Below are positions 1-5,892 of a stretch of DNA of 8,820 nt, in pieces. The DNA comes from Candidatus Woesebacteria bacterium UBA5073. Lineage in GTDB: Bacteria; Patescibacteriota; Microgenomatia; UBA8517. Position 1 is the stretch's first letter; every line of letters starts with the position of its first letter. The position numbers and the translations under genes were made by a program. The stretch spans positions 1-8,820 of the forward strand of contig DIAR01000026.1 of the NCBI GenBank assembly GCA_002415845.1. The letters are read 5' to 3'. The notes under the pieces are model-generated. The model was given only the letters and a program-made list of their open reading frames with translations. It had not been told where the DNA came from and searched no databases.

Positions 1-989
1 CTCTTTATCAGATTCCCAACATGGTCGATGATGATGTTCCGGCCGGACCTGAGGAAAATAAAGAAATAGTTAAAAAGGTTGGCGAGCCAAAGAAATTTTC
101 CTTTACCCCTAAAGATCATTTGGAATTAGGGACAGCCTTGGGAATTATCGATACCCAAAGAGCTTCAAAAATTGCCGGATCCAGATTTACCTACCTTAAA
201 GGTGATGCGGTTTTATTGGAATTGGCCTTGATTAATCTGGCGATGGAGAGATTAACCAAAAAAGGTTTTATTCCGGTTTTTCCACCAATGCTTATTAAGA
301 AAGAAATAACCGAAGGTTTGGGTTATTGGCAGGCTGGAGGAAACGAGAATTATTACTTTGTTAAGGATTTTGACTTGGAAGGGGAAAAACAAAAAGATTT
401 GGATTTGTATTTGGTCGGAACGGGGGAACATTCAACCGTTCCCATGCACAAGGATGAAATTCTTGAGAATTTACCTTTAAAGTATGTTGCTTTTTCGAGC
501 TGTTTTAGACGGGAAGCGGGAAGTTATGGTAAAGATACTAAAGGAATTTTAAGATTGCACCAGTTCGATAAAGTGGAGATGGTGGTTTATGGAAAACCTG
601 AGGAAGAAGAGGAAACTTATAAAGAAATGCTTTCCGTCTCCGAAGGACTAATGGCTGATTTGGAACTCCCCTATCAATTGGTTAAATTAGCGGCCGGGGA
701 CACGGCCTTTCCTCTTTCTAAGACTTGTGATATTGAAACCTTCATGCCGGGGCAGGGGAAGTATCGGGAAACACATTCGATTTCCAAAGCCAGAGACTAT
801 CAGGCCAGGCGTTTAAATATTAAATATAAAAGTGATGAGGGTAACAAATATGTCTATATCTTTAACGGCACTGTTTTTGCTATTGGTCGCACAATTGTTG
901 CGATTTTGGAGAATTACCAAAATGAAGATGGTTCGATTACGGTTCCTGAAGTACTTCGTAAGTGGGTAGGGAAAGACACTCTCCGCTAA
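1..989 (+). CDS. serS: Seryl-tRNA synthetase, C-terminal catalytic part (5' end outside window)
   Basis: Class II aminoacyl-tRNA synthetase that charges tRNA-Ser in the cytoplasm. The first complete codon visible is at base 3 and reads LYQIPN before the Met at 21. This Met is internal, because SerRS is usually about 420 residues and roughly 100 N-terminal residues (the tRNA-binding coiled coil) lie upstream. Counting from the Met at 21, motif 2 is seen at about 162-185 (FRREAGS, then LHQFDKVEM) and motif 3 at about 289-310 (GRT-VAILENYQ). The stop is TAA at 987-989. The region normally reading TAEVPxTN is TGEHSTVP (134-141), and the usual SxCTDFQARR is SKARDYQARR (255-264). These differences resemble my recollection of Patescibacteria SerRS rather than damage. 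The gene converges on the HMA gene, with only 3 bp between stop codons. Identity is secure from the motifs. Confidence 0.96.
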   Translation, partial: LYQIPNMVDDDVPAGPEENKEIVKKVGEPKKFSFTPKDHLELGTALGIIDTQRASKIAGSRFTYLKGDAVLLELALINLAMERLTKKGFIPVFPPMLIKKEITEGLGYWQAGGNENYYFVKDFDLEGEKQKDLDLYLVGTGEHSTVPMHKDEILENLPLKYVAFSSCFRREAGSYGKDTKGILRLHQFDKVEMVVYGKPEEEEETYKEMLSVSEGLMADLELPYQLVKLAAGDTAFPLSKTCDIETFMPGQGKYRETHSISKARDYQARRLNIKYKSDEGNKYVYIFNGTVFAIGRTIVAILENYQNEDGSITVPEVLRKWVGKDTLR

Positions 990-992
990 GTT

Positions 993-1208
993 TTATTTTT
1001 CTGTCAATTTATATCCGTTCTTCTGTACCGTCTGAATAATCTTTTCTTCGGAGACAGTGTTTGGATCAAAGGTGGCTTCCAATTCTGCTTTGGCAAAATT
1101 GCATAAAGCCTTCGTGACGTTAACATCTTCCAAATCAATTTCGATCATTTTGGCACAGCTTTCGCAACTCATGCCTTCAACTTTATATTTTTTGGTGATA
1201 TTCGACAT
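993..1208 (-). CDS. copZ: CopZ-like HMA-domain copper chaperone
   Basis: A 71-residue protein consisting of a single heavy-metal-associated domain. The metal site GMSCESCA lies at residues 12-19, with Cys15 and Cys18 as the expected Cu(I) ligands. The C-terminal half (FDPNTVSEEKI, then NGYKL) matches the fold's last strand and helix pattern. No signal peptide or membrane segment is present, so it should be cytosolic, buffering Cu(I) and handing it to CopA or to CsoR. A further cysteine, Cys36, is not part of the usual site. The ATG lies 2 nt after the stop of the upstream DsbD/cupredoxin gene, with no good Shine-Dalgarno sequence, so it is probably translated from the same mRNA by coupling. 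In many bacteria this domain is fused to the DsbD-like protein; here it is a separate gene. The family call is firm; the copper specificity comes from context. Confidence 0.88.
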   Translation of the reverse strand: MSNITKKYKVEGMSCESCAKMIEIDLEDVNVTKALCNFAKAELEATFDPNTVSEEKIIQTVQKNGYKLTEK

Positions 1209-1210
1209 TT

Positions 1211-2221
1211 TTAGTTAACAACCCTGAAGCTGCCGGTATACATACCCATGGAACAGCTATAGAAAAGAATTCCGGTTTTGGTAGGCGTAAATTCAATGGT
1301 TTCTTCCGCATTTGGTGCCAATACTTTTCTTATCCCCAGAGACGGAATGGTAAAAGCTCTGGCACAACCGGCGGAGTTATCACTTTTGAGTGTCAGGCGG
1401 ACAGGAACATTTGCTTTTAAAGTATTAATATCGGAAGTGTAGCCCTGACCGGTAATATAGACGGTTATCTCTTGAACCCCCTTTTTATTAGTTTTGGGAG
1501 TGCTATCCGGATAAACAATTTCTTTATTGGTAATGACTCCATACAGATTTTGAATGGTATATAAAGAACCTGAAAGAGCGATGGCATTATTAAAAGAAAG
1601 TATTCCGAAAATAAAAATAATGCCGGCTGCGATCCCTGTGAAAATCTTTCTTTTAAACATCTCAACAGCGGCTAGACCTAACAGGAAAAAGACAGGACTG
1701 GTTCCCAGAATAAAAGCAAACATAATGGCTCCTGCCTTAATTGGACTCCCGGTGGCGATAGCCTCCATCATCATGGCCTGAGTAATACCGCAGGGGATAA
1801 GGACAGTCAGAGCTCCCAGAAAAGCGGGCGTAAAAGAACTGTTCTTTCCGCTCTCTTTTTTAAGCAGACGAAAGATGAATTTCGGAGGCGTGATTGTAAA
1901 GTGTCTAAAGAAGGGATGGATATCCAGAAGTCTGGCAGCTGTTCCGATTAAAAAGATGCCGATTAATATTTGTAAAACTATCTGGATTTTAATTGAAATA
2001 ATCAAAAAAGAACCGATAAAACCGAGTAAAAAACCAAGAATGGTATAGGCAATGAGTTTGGCGGTTAAAAACAGCAGAACGTGTTTAATGTTTTCTTTTT
2101 TGCCGATACTGGTATCGCCCTGGTTGTCGATTGATGAAGCCAAAAGCCCTCCCTGTACGGCCAAACAGGATATTCCTCCGGTGGTTAGGCCGGTAATAAA
2201 GCTTAAGAAAATGGTGTTCAT
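1211..2221 (-). CDS. DsbD/TauE-like six-TM membrane protein with C-terminal cupredoxin-like domain
   Basis: A 336-residue membrane protein. About six hydrophobic segments are visible, roughly at residues 2-30, 46-72, 74-97, 131-155, 162-187 and 194-222. TM1 carries GGISCLAVQGGLL with Cys19, and TM4 carries IPCGITQAMMMEA with Cys144. This spacing resembles the redox cysteine pair of CcdA/DsbD and the UreH-like (DsbD_2) family, often annotated as a sulfite exporter TauE/SafE family protein. After a linker (about 232-250) comes a beta-rich cupredoxin-like domain (about 250-336). It has Cys286 in GCARAF and a terminal CSMGM box (Cys323, Met325, Met327), which are plausible copper ligands. With six TMs and a DsbD-like topology this domain should face outside. 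It is the first gene of the leftward arm, directly downstream of the CsoR operator. Its role is inferred as copper handling or thiol transfer at the membrane; actual sulfite export is unlikely here. No clear Shine-Dalgarno precedes the ATG. Confidence 0.85.
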   Translation of the reverse strand: MNTIFLSFITGLTTGGISCLAVQGGLLASSIDNQGDTSIGKKENIKHVLLFLTAKLIAYTILGFLLGFIGSFLIISIKIQIVLQILIGIFLIGTAARLLDIHPFFRHFTITPPKFIFRLLKKESGKNSSFTPAFLGALTVLIPCGITQAMMMEAIATGSPIKAGAIMFAFILGTSPVFFLLGLAAVEMFKRKIFTGIAAGIIFIFGILSFNNAIALSGSLYTIQNLYGVITNKEIVYPDSTPKTNKKGVQEITVYITGQGYTSDINTLKANVPVRLTLKSDNSAGCARAFTIPSLGIRKVLAPNAEETIEFTPTKTGILFYSCSMGMYTGSFRVVN

Positions 2222-2224
2222 ATA

Positions 2225-2253
2225 TTGACTTATCTAAGGTTCTGTCTTATTAT
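2225..2253 (+). promoter_or_regulatory. Predicted sigma70 promoter for csoR-copA
   Basis: TTGACT (2225-2230), a 17-bp spacer and TATTAT (2248-2253) give 10 of 12 consensus matches. The expected start is near 2260, at the left edge of the G-tract operator, so bound CsoR would block initiation. The leader would be about 60 nt and would include the AAGAGG ribosome-binding site of csoR. A weaker outward alternative, TAGATT (2281-2286) with AATAAT (2304-2309), cannot be excluded. Confidence 0.5.
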
Positions 2254-2287
2254 TAATCTAATCCCCCCCAGGGGGATTCATAGATTA
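2254..2287. repeat. Outer inverted-repeat arms around the operator
   Basis: TAATCTA (2254-2260) directly abuts the left operator arm, and its exact reverse complement TAGATTA (2281-2287) lies 3 bp (TCA) beyond the right arm. Together with the core this makes a 14-bp interrupted inverted repeat with a 3-nt bulge. It may extend the protein footprint or form a hairpin in RNA reading through the site. It could also be a chance feature of AT-rich flanks. Confidence 0.5.
2261..2277. promoter_or_regulatory. CsoR-type copper operator (G-tract palindrome)
   Basis: ATCCCCC-CCA-GGGGGAT is a perfect 7+7 bp inverted repeat around a 3-bp centre. This is the C-tract/G-tract layout known for operators of CsoR/RcnR/FrmR-family repressors. 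It lies between divergent copper genes and next to the csoR gene itself, so autoregulation by Cu(I)-sensitive repression is the natural reading. Both best-scoring promoters place their start sites at its two edges. It is the only long G-tract palindrome I see in the window. Confidence 0.8.
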
Positions 2288-2312
2288 TTAACTTTTAATA
2301 AACAATAATCAA
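2284..2312 (-). promoter_or_regulatory. Predicted promoter for the DsbD/cupredoxin-copZ arm
   Basis: On the minus strand, TTGATT (2312-2307), a 17-bp spacer and AATAAT (2289-2284) give 9 of 12 matches. The expected start is near 2277, the right edge of the operator, which would leave a leader of about 57 nt. A weaker alternative places a -10-like TAGATA at 2236-2231, only 9 nt before the ATG, which would make the mRNA nearly leaderless. Confidence 0.38.
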
Positions 2313-2319
2313 GAGGCAA

Positions 2320-2592
2320 ATGAAAAAATTAAGAACTAAAGATACTAAACAGAAACTTATTCATAGGCTAAAAATTGCCGATGGCCATTTAAGAAAAATT
2401 ATTTCGATGGTTGAAAAGGATGAATATTGCATCAATATTGTTCACCAGTCCTTGGCCGTTCAGTCAGCCTTAAGACAGGTTGACCATTTGATTCTTAATA
2501 ACCACCTCAAAACCTGCGTGGCCGATTCGATCAGGAAAGGCAAAGTTGAAGAAACGACCGAAGAGGTGATGAAGGTTATTGAGAAACTCTAA
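2320..2592 (+). CDS. csoR: CsoR-family copper-sensing transcriptional repressor
   Basis: A 90-residue all-helical regulator of the CsoR/RcnR/FrmR (DUF156) family. The Cu(I) triad typical of true CsoR proteins is present: Cys37 (in EYCINIVHQ), His62 and Cys66 (in NNHLKTCV). These positions are one residue off the Cys36/His61/Cys65 triad of Mycobacterium tuberculosis CsoR. This favours copper over the nickel/cobalt (RcnR) or formaldehyde (FrmR) branches. The N-terminal basic stretch and RLKIADGHLRKI helix match the family's DNA-contacting face. AAGAGG at 2311-2316 sits 3 nt before the ATG and supports this start. It is the first gene of the rightward arm, with copA starting 5 nt after its stop. 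The operator 43 bp upstream of its start suggests autorepression, relieved when Cu(I) binds. Confidence 0.93.
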   Translation: MKKLRTKDTKQKLIHRLKIADGHLRKIISMVEKDEYCINIVHQSLAVQSALRQVDHLILNNHLKTCVADSIRKGKVEETTEEVMKVIEKL

Positions 2593-2597
2593 TTCTA

Positions 2598-4919
2598 ATG
2601 GCTGACTCCGGAAAAATGAAACTCTCCTTTCCCATAATCGGGATGCATTGTGCCTCATGTGCCAAATTGATTGAGAAGAAACTTAAACGTGTTCCGGGCG
2701 TTTCGAATGTTTGGGTCAATTACGGTAACGAACAGGCAACCGTTGAAGCAATAAAAAATCTGGATCAAAAAACGATCGAAAAAGCCGTACATGAAGCCGG
2801 CTATAAAGCCTTAATGCAAAAGGAAAACGGTAGCCTTGAAGAAGTAAATAATCTTAAAGAAAAAGAGAACCAAAAGGGATTAAGAGATCTACGTTTTAAG
2901 GTAATTATTGCGGCCATTTTAAGTCTCCTTGTTTTTATCGGTAGTTTCCCTCAATGGTTTTCGGGTGTTTTTGGTTTTTTGGGATTAAAGTTTGTTTTCG
3001 ATCTTCTTTCAAACGGTTACTTTCTTTTATTGGTTACAGGATTGGTGCAATTTTGGGCAGGGAAAGGTTTCTATCAGGCAACCCTTTCGGGCTTAAAAAA
3101 CAAAACTGTTTCAATGGATACCTTAATCGTTATTGGAACATCGGCTGCTTATTTTTATTCTTTTCTAACCACTCTTATTCCCGGGATATTGGTAAAACTT
3201 GATATTCCGATTGTTATGTATTTTGATACCTCATCTATCATTATCGCTCTTATTCTTTTGGGTAGATATTTGGAAGGAAAGGCTAAAGCCCACACCTCGG
3301 ATGCCATTAAAAAATTGTTGGGCTTGCAGCCCAAGACGGCGAGAGTTTTGCGGGACATAAAAAGTGGTCAGTATCTGACTGCAACTATCGACCACCAAAA
3401 ATATGAAGAAGTCGAATTGGCAATTGAGGAGGTCAAAGAAGGCTATCTCTTAAGGGTCAGATCCGGAGAAAAAATTCCGGTTGACGGTAAAATTGTTTCG
3501 GGAGAGAGCCATGTTGACGAATCGATGGTAACGGGGGAACCCATACCTTCCAAGAAAGAAAAGGGCGATTTGGTGGTTGGCGGAACCTTAAATAAGAATG
3601 GGACTTTTCTTTTCTTGGCGACCAGGGTTGGCGAAGAAACGATGCTGGCAAACATTGTCCGAATGGTTTCCGAAGCCCAAGGGAGCAAGGCTCCGGTTTC
3701 TCTATTGGTCGATAAAGTCTCTTCCTATTTTATCCCAATTGTCTTATTGCTTTCGCTTTTGACTTTTATTATTTGGTTTGCCTTTGTCGGTTTTGGTCCG
3801 GCTTTTGGGGCAATGATTACTGTTTTGGTTATTGCCTGTCCCTGTGCCTTAGGACTGGCCACTCCGACGGCCATCATGGTTGGGGTAGGCAGAGGGGCGG
3901 ATTTGGGGATTCTAATTAAGGATGCCCAAAGCTTGGAAATTGCCGGTAAGGTTAAGACGGTTATTTTTGATAAGACCGGAACCTTAACTCAAGGCAAACC
4001 GACGGTGAGTGATTTTATGGTTTTGGCAAAAACTTCCTTTAAGGCAAAAGAGCTTCTGTCGATATCTTCTTCCCTGGAAGTAGGTTCTGATCACCCCCTG
4101 GCCCAATCAATTTTGGATTATGCAAAAGAAAAGCACAGCGCTTCCCAAAAGATAGACAAGTTTGAAACTATTTCGGGGAAAGGGGTTGTAGGTTATTTGG
4201 GAAAACAAAAATATTTTTTGGGTAATAAAACTTTAGCTTCAGAAAATAAAATTTCCCTTAATGAAGTGAAAGATATTTTAAACAAGATGGAAGGTGACGG
4301 CAAAACAGTTGTTTTACTAACCGACCGTAAAAAGTTGTTAGCTATTTTTGCCATTACCGATGTCTTAAAAGATGAAGCCGGGGAAGTTGTCAGTCGATTA
4401 AAGAACGAAGGGAAGAAAGTTTTCATGATAACCGGGGATAATCAGAGGACAGCCGAAATAATTGCCAAAAAAGCAGGAATAGATAATGTTCTGGCTCAGG
4501 TGTTACCTGAAGAGAAGGCAGAAAGAGTTAATAAATACCGTAAAGATGGAACGAAGGTGGCTTTTGTCGGAGACGGGATTAACGATGCGCCGGCTTTAGC
4601 TTCAGCCGATGTTGGTGTGGCCATCGGTTCCGGAACCGATATTGCCATCGAATCCTCGTCAATAACCCTTTTGGGTAAAAATTTAAGAGGTATTCTTTCA
4701 GCCTTTGATTTATCAAGAAAAACAGTGCAAATCGTAAAACAGAATCTTTTCTGGGCTTTCGGCTACAACACCATTCTTATACCGGTAGCTATGGGTATCT
4801 TGTATCCTTTTTGGAAGATAAGTCTTTCTCCGGAAATTGCTGCTTTAGCTATGGCTGCCAGTTCAATTACGGTTGTGGGGAATTCCCTGAGATTAAAAAA
4901 GATGACTATTAATAAGTAA
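2598..4919 (+). CDS. copA: Cu(I)-exporting P1B-type ATPase CopA
   Basis: A 773-residue membrane pump that uses ATP to move Cu(I) out of the cytoplasm. In order: one N-terminal HMA domain with GMHCASCA (Cys18, Cys21); membrane helices from about residue 101; the actuator loop with TGEP (312-315); the transport-site CPC (414-416, in ACPCALGLATPT); the phosphorylation site DKTGT (Asp458); the nucleotide-binding SDHPLA (His499-Pro500); TGDN (612-615); GDGINDAP (658-665); and the last two helices with Tyr723-Asn724 and Met752-AA-Ser755-Ser756. The CPC, YN and MxxSS set is the signature of the Cu(I)-exporting (P1B-1) class. The actuator domain has about 14 extra residues near 255-271. The ATG is 5 nt after the csoR stop with no convincing Shine-Dalgarno, so coupling is likely; Met7 (base 2616) is an alternative start that would still keep the HMA domain. 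Confidence 0.97.
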   Translation: MADSGKMKLSFPIIGMHCASCAKLIEKKLKRVPGVSNVWVNYGNEQATVEAIKNLDQKTIEKAVHEAGYKALMQKENGSLEEVNNLKEKENQKGLRDLRFKVIIAAILSLLVFIGSFPQWFSGVFGFLGLKFVFDLLSNGYFLLLVTGLVQFWAGKGFYQATLSGLKNKTVSMDTLIVIGTSAAYFYSFLTTLIPGILVKLDIPIVMYFDTSSIIIALILLGRYLEGKAKAHTSDAIKKLLGLQPKTARVLRDIKSGQYLTATIDHQKYEEVELAIEEVKEGYLLRVRSGEKIPVDGKIVSGESHVDESMVTGEPIPSKKEKGDLVVGGTLNKNGTFLFLATRVGEETMLANIVRMVSEAQGSKAPVSLLVDKVSSYFIPIVLLLSLLTFIIWFAFVGFGPAFGAMITVLVIACPCALGLATPTAIMVGVGRGADLGILIKDAQSLEIAGKVKTVIFDKTGTLTQGKPTVSDFMVLAKTSFKAKELLSISSSLEVGSDHPLAQSILDYAKEKHSASQKIDKFETISGKGVVGYLGKQKYFLGNKTLASENKISLNEVKDILNKMEGDGKTVVLLTDRKKLLAIFAITDVLKDEAGEVVSRLKNEGKKVFMITGDNQRTAEIIAKKAGIDNVLAQVLPEEKAERVNKYRKDGTKVAFVGDGINDAPALASADVGVAIGSGTDIAIESSSITLLGKNLRGILSAFDLSRKTVQIVKQNLFWAFGYNTILIPVAMGILYPFWKISLSPEIAALAMAASSITVVGNSLRLKKMTINK

Positions 4920-4920
4920 G

Positions 4921-4955
4921 AAAATAACGAAGCAACTTCTTAATTTGTTGTTATT
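4921..4955. terminator. Weak candidate bidirectional terminator
   Basis: Between the convergent copA and the small cysteine gene lies GAAG-CAA-CTTC (4929-4939), inside a looser AATAAC/GTTATT pair (4923-4928 and 4950-4955). T-rich sequence follows the small hairpin on both strands. The stem is only 4 bp, so this is a low-confidence call. Confidence 0.2.
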
Positions 4956-5175
4956 CACCGCATTTAACGTTTGAAGGCAGTCTAATCGGATAGGAAGATT
5001 TACCGTTGATTACCCGAACTGGCTCTCCGTCAAATTCCAAGGCTAAGCCACAATTACCGATAGCACTTCTTAATGGGCAATACTTTTTATCTTGCCAGCA
5101 ATTATGGGCGACGATGATTTTGCCGCTTGCCACTTCAAAGACCATATTTTTGACTTCGGAATTATCTCTTTCCAT
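4951..5175 (-). CDS. Small four-cysteine protein, function unknown
   Basis: A 74-residue protein I do not recognise. It has no signal peptide or membrane segment. Four cysteines (26, 33, 42 and 72), with His24 nearby in AHNCWQ, could bind metal or form disulfides; CPLRSAIGNCG (33-43) resembles a small knuckle. The first half, MVFEVASGKIIVAHNC, alternates like a beta hairpin. Coding status is supported by its own near-consensus promoter ending 9 nt before the ATG, and by clean spacing: 39 bp after the stop of the alkylation-repair gene and 31 bp from the convergent copA stop. It lacks the MxCxxC motif of HMA proteins, so nothing ties it directly to copper except position. With such a close promoter it would be translated from a nearly leaderless mRNA. 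Moderately confident it is a real gene; no function is offered. Confidence 0.6.
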   Translation of the reverse strand: MERDNSEVKNMVFEVASGKIIVAHNCWQDKKYCPLRSAIGNCGLALEFDGEPVRVINGKSSYPIRLPSNVKCGE

Positions 5176-5184
5176 GAGACCACT

Positions 5185-5213
5185 TTTATATCATAAACCT
5201 ATAATATAGTCAA
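5185..5213 (-). promoter_or_regulatory. Near-consensus promoter for the small cysteine gene
   Basis: On the minus strand, TTGACT (5213-5208), exactly 17 bp, then TATAAA (5190-5185) give 10 of 12 matches. Only 9 nt separate the -10 box from the ATG at 5175, so the start site should fall within a few bases of the start codon (a leaderless or nearly leaderless mRNA). The -35 box begins just after the stop codon of the upstream alkylation-repair gene, giving the small gene independent expression. Confidence 0.6.
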
Positions 5214-5214
5214 T

Positions 5215-5892
5215 TTAATGAAGTTTAGTTTGAAGTTCCCTGATGGCTCCCAGGGCTACCCACCTGGCCGCTTTGGAATCAGGGTACTTTTTTAAGATAT
5301 CTTCACAAAGGGCAATTGTTTTCTTGGTTAGATTGGGTCTGCCTTTACCGATTTGCCTGATGGCCCAGTTAACGGCTTTTTTGACAAAATTCCGCTCGTC
5401 ATTGGCTTCTTTTTTAAGAATGGGAAAGAATTTTAGGAATTGTTCGTCTTTGGCGTCTTTGTCATGCCAGGCAAGTACGGCCATCATGGCAAAACCGGCT
5501 CTTTTGTAAAATTCCGGTTTTTCTTTTGTCCATTCAACGGCTTTTTTATAAGCATAGGGTGTTTTATCAAACAGGTTCATGCACATCCCGTCGCAAATAT
5601 CCCAGGAATAAAACTGGGAGGCCCACTTGTCCATTTGTTTTTCCGTAACCTGTCTTGGATTATCAATCATTCCGGCCAGGTGTTTGGCTTCGTGGATATT
5701 GGTATTCCAGAGCTTTAAGGCCAGAAAATGAAGATCCTTATTCTCTTTTTTGATTTGTTTGGCCATGGTTCGAAGAGTCGGCATGGGGATGCCCATGGCT
5801 GTTTTGGAATCAATGCCAAACCTGGCCATACCGGCAATGTTTTTTAGGTTCTTCTGACTTTTTAGTTTTTTAATGATTTCTTCGTAGGTCAT
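5215..5892 (-). CDS. AlkD-like DNA alkylation repair glycosylase
   Basis: A 225-residue all-helical HEAT-like repeat protein of the DNA_alkylation family (AlkC/AlkD). AlkD removes bulky or charged alkylated bases such as N3-methyladenine and N7-methylguanine without flipping them. The residues that hold the lesion in Bacillus cereus AlkD (Trp109, Asp113, Arg148, Trp187) have apparent counterparts here: Trp97 and Asp101 in SWDICDG, Arg131 in YKRAGFAMMA, and Trp176 in KKAVNWAIRQIGK. Length is normal for the family. The start ATG overlaps the rarA stop as ATGA, and AAGGAAG lies just upstream (5894-5900), so it is the second gene of a rarA operon and translationally coupled. The neighbour suggests a shared role in coping with damaged DNA. 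I leave the symbol blank because AlkD homologues form several subfamilies. Confidence 0.88.
   Translation of the reverse strand: MTYEEIIKKLKSQKNLKNIAGMARFGIDSKTAMGIPMPTLRTMAKQIKKENKDLHFLALKLWNTNIHEAKHLAGMIDNPRQVTEKQMDKWASQFYSWDICDGMCMNLFDKTPYAYKKAVEWTKEKPEFYKRAGFAMMAVLAWHDKDAKDEQFLKFFPILKKEANDERNFVKKAVNWAIRQIGKGRPNLTKKTIALCEDILKKYPDSKAARWVALGAIRELQTKLH

Noticed and set aside
986..996. Terminator between convergent serS and copZ
   Set aside because: The stop codons are 3 bp apart, and no stem of useful length was found around them. The T-rich stretch alone is not enough.
1211..2221. Calling this gene a sulfite exporter
   Set aside because: The TauE/SafE label is a family name. The cysteine pair, the cupredoxin domain and the copper operon point to metal or thiol handling instead.
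2231..2309. Outward promoter pair (TAGATT/TAGATA leftward, TAGATT/AATAAT rightward)
   Set aside because: Consensus matches are clearly poorer than for the inward pair, and a rightward start near 2316 would cut off the csoR ribosome-binding site. It is kept only as an alternative.
3443..3688. Two overlapping minus-strand frames inside copA
   Set aside because: They are antisense to the conserved actuator domain (TGEP region). The two frames overlap each other and show no domain.
5440..5718. 92-codon plus-strand frame inside the AlkD-like gene
   Set aside because: It is antisense to a gene with clear family residues, and no promoter or ribosome-binding site was seen for it.
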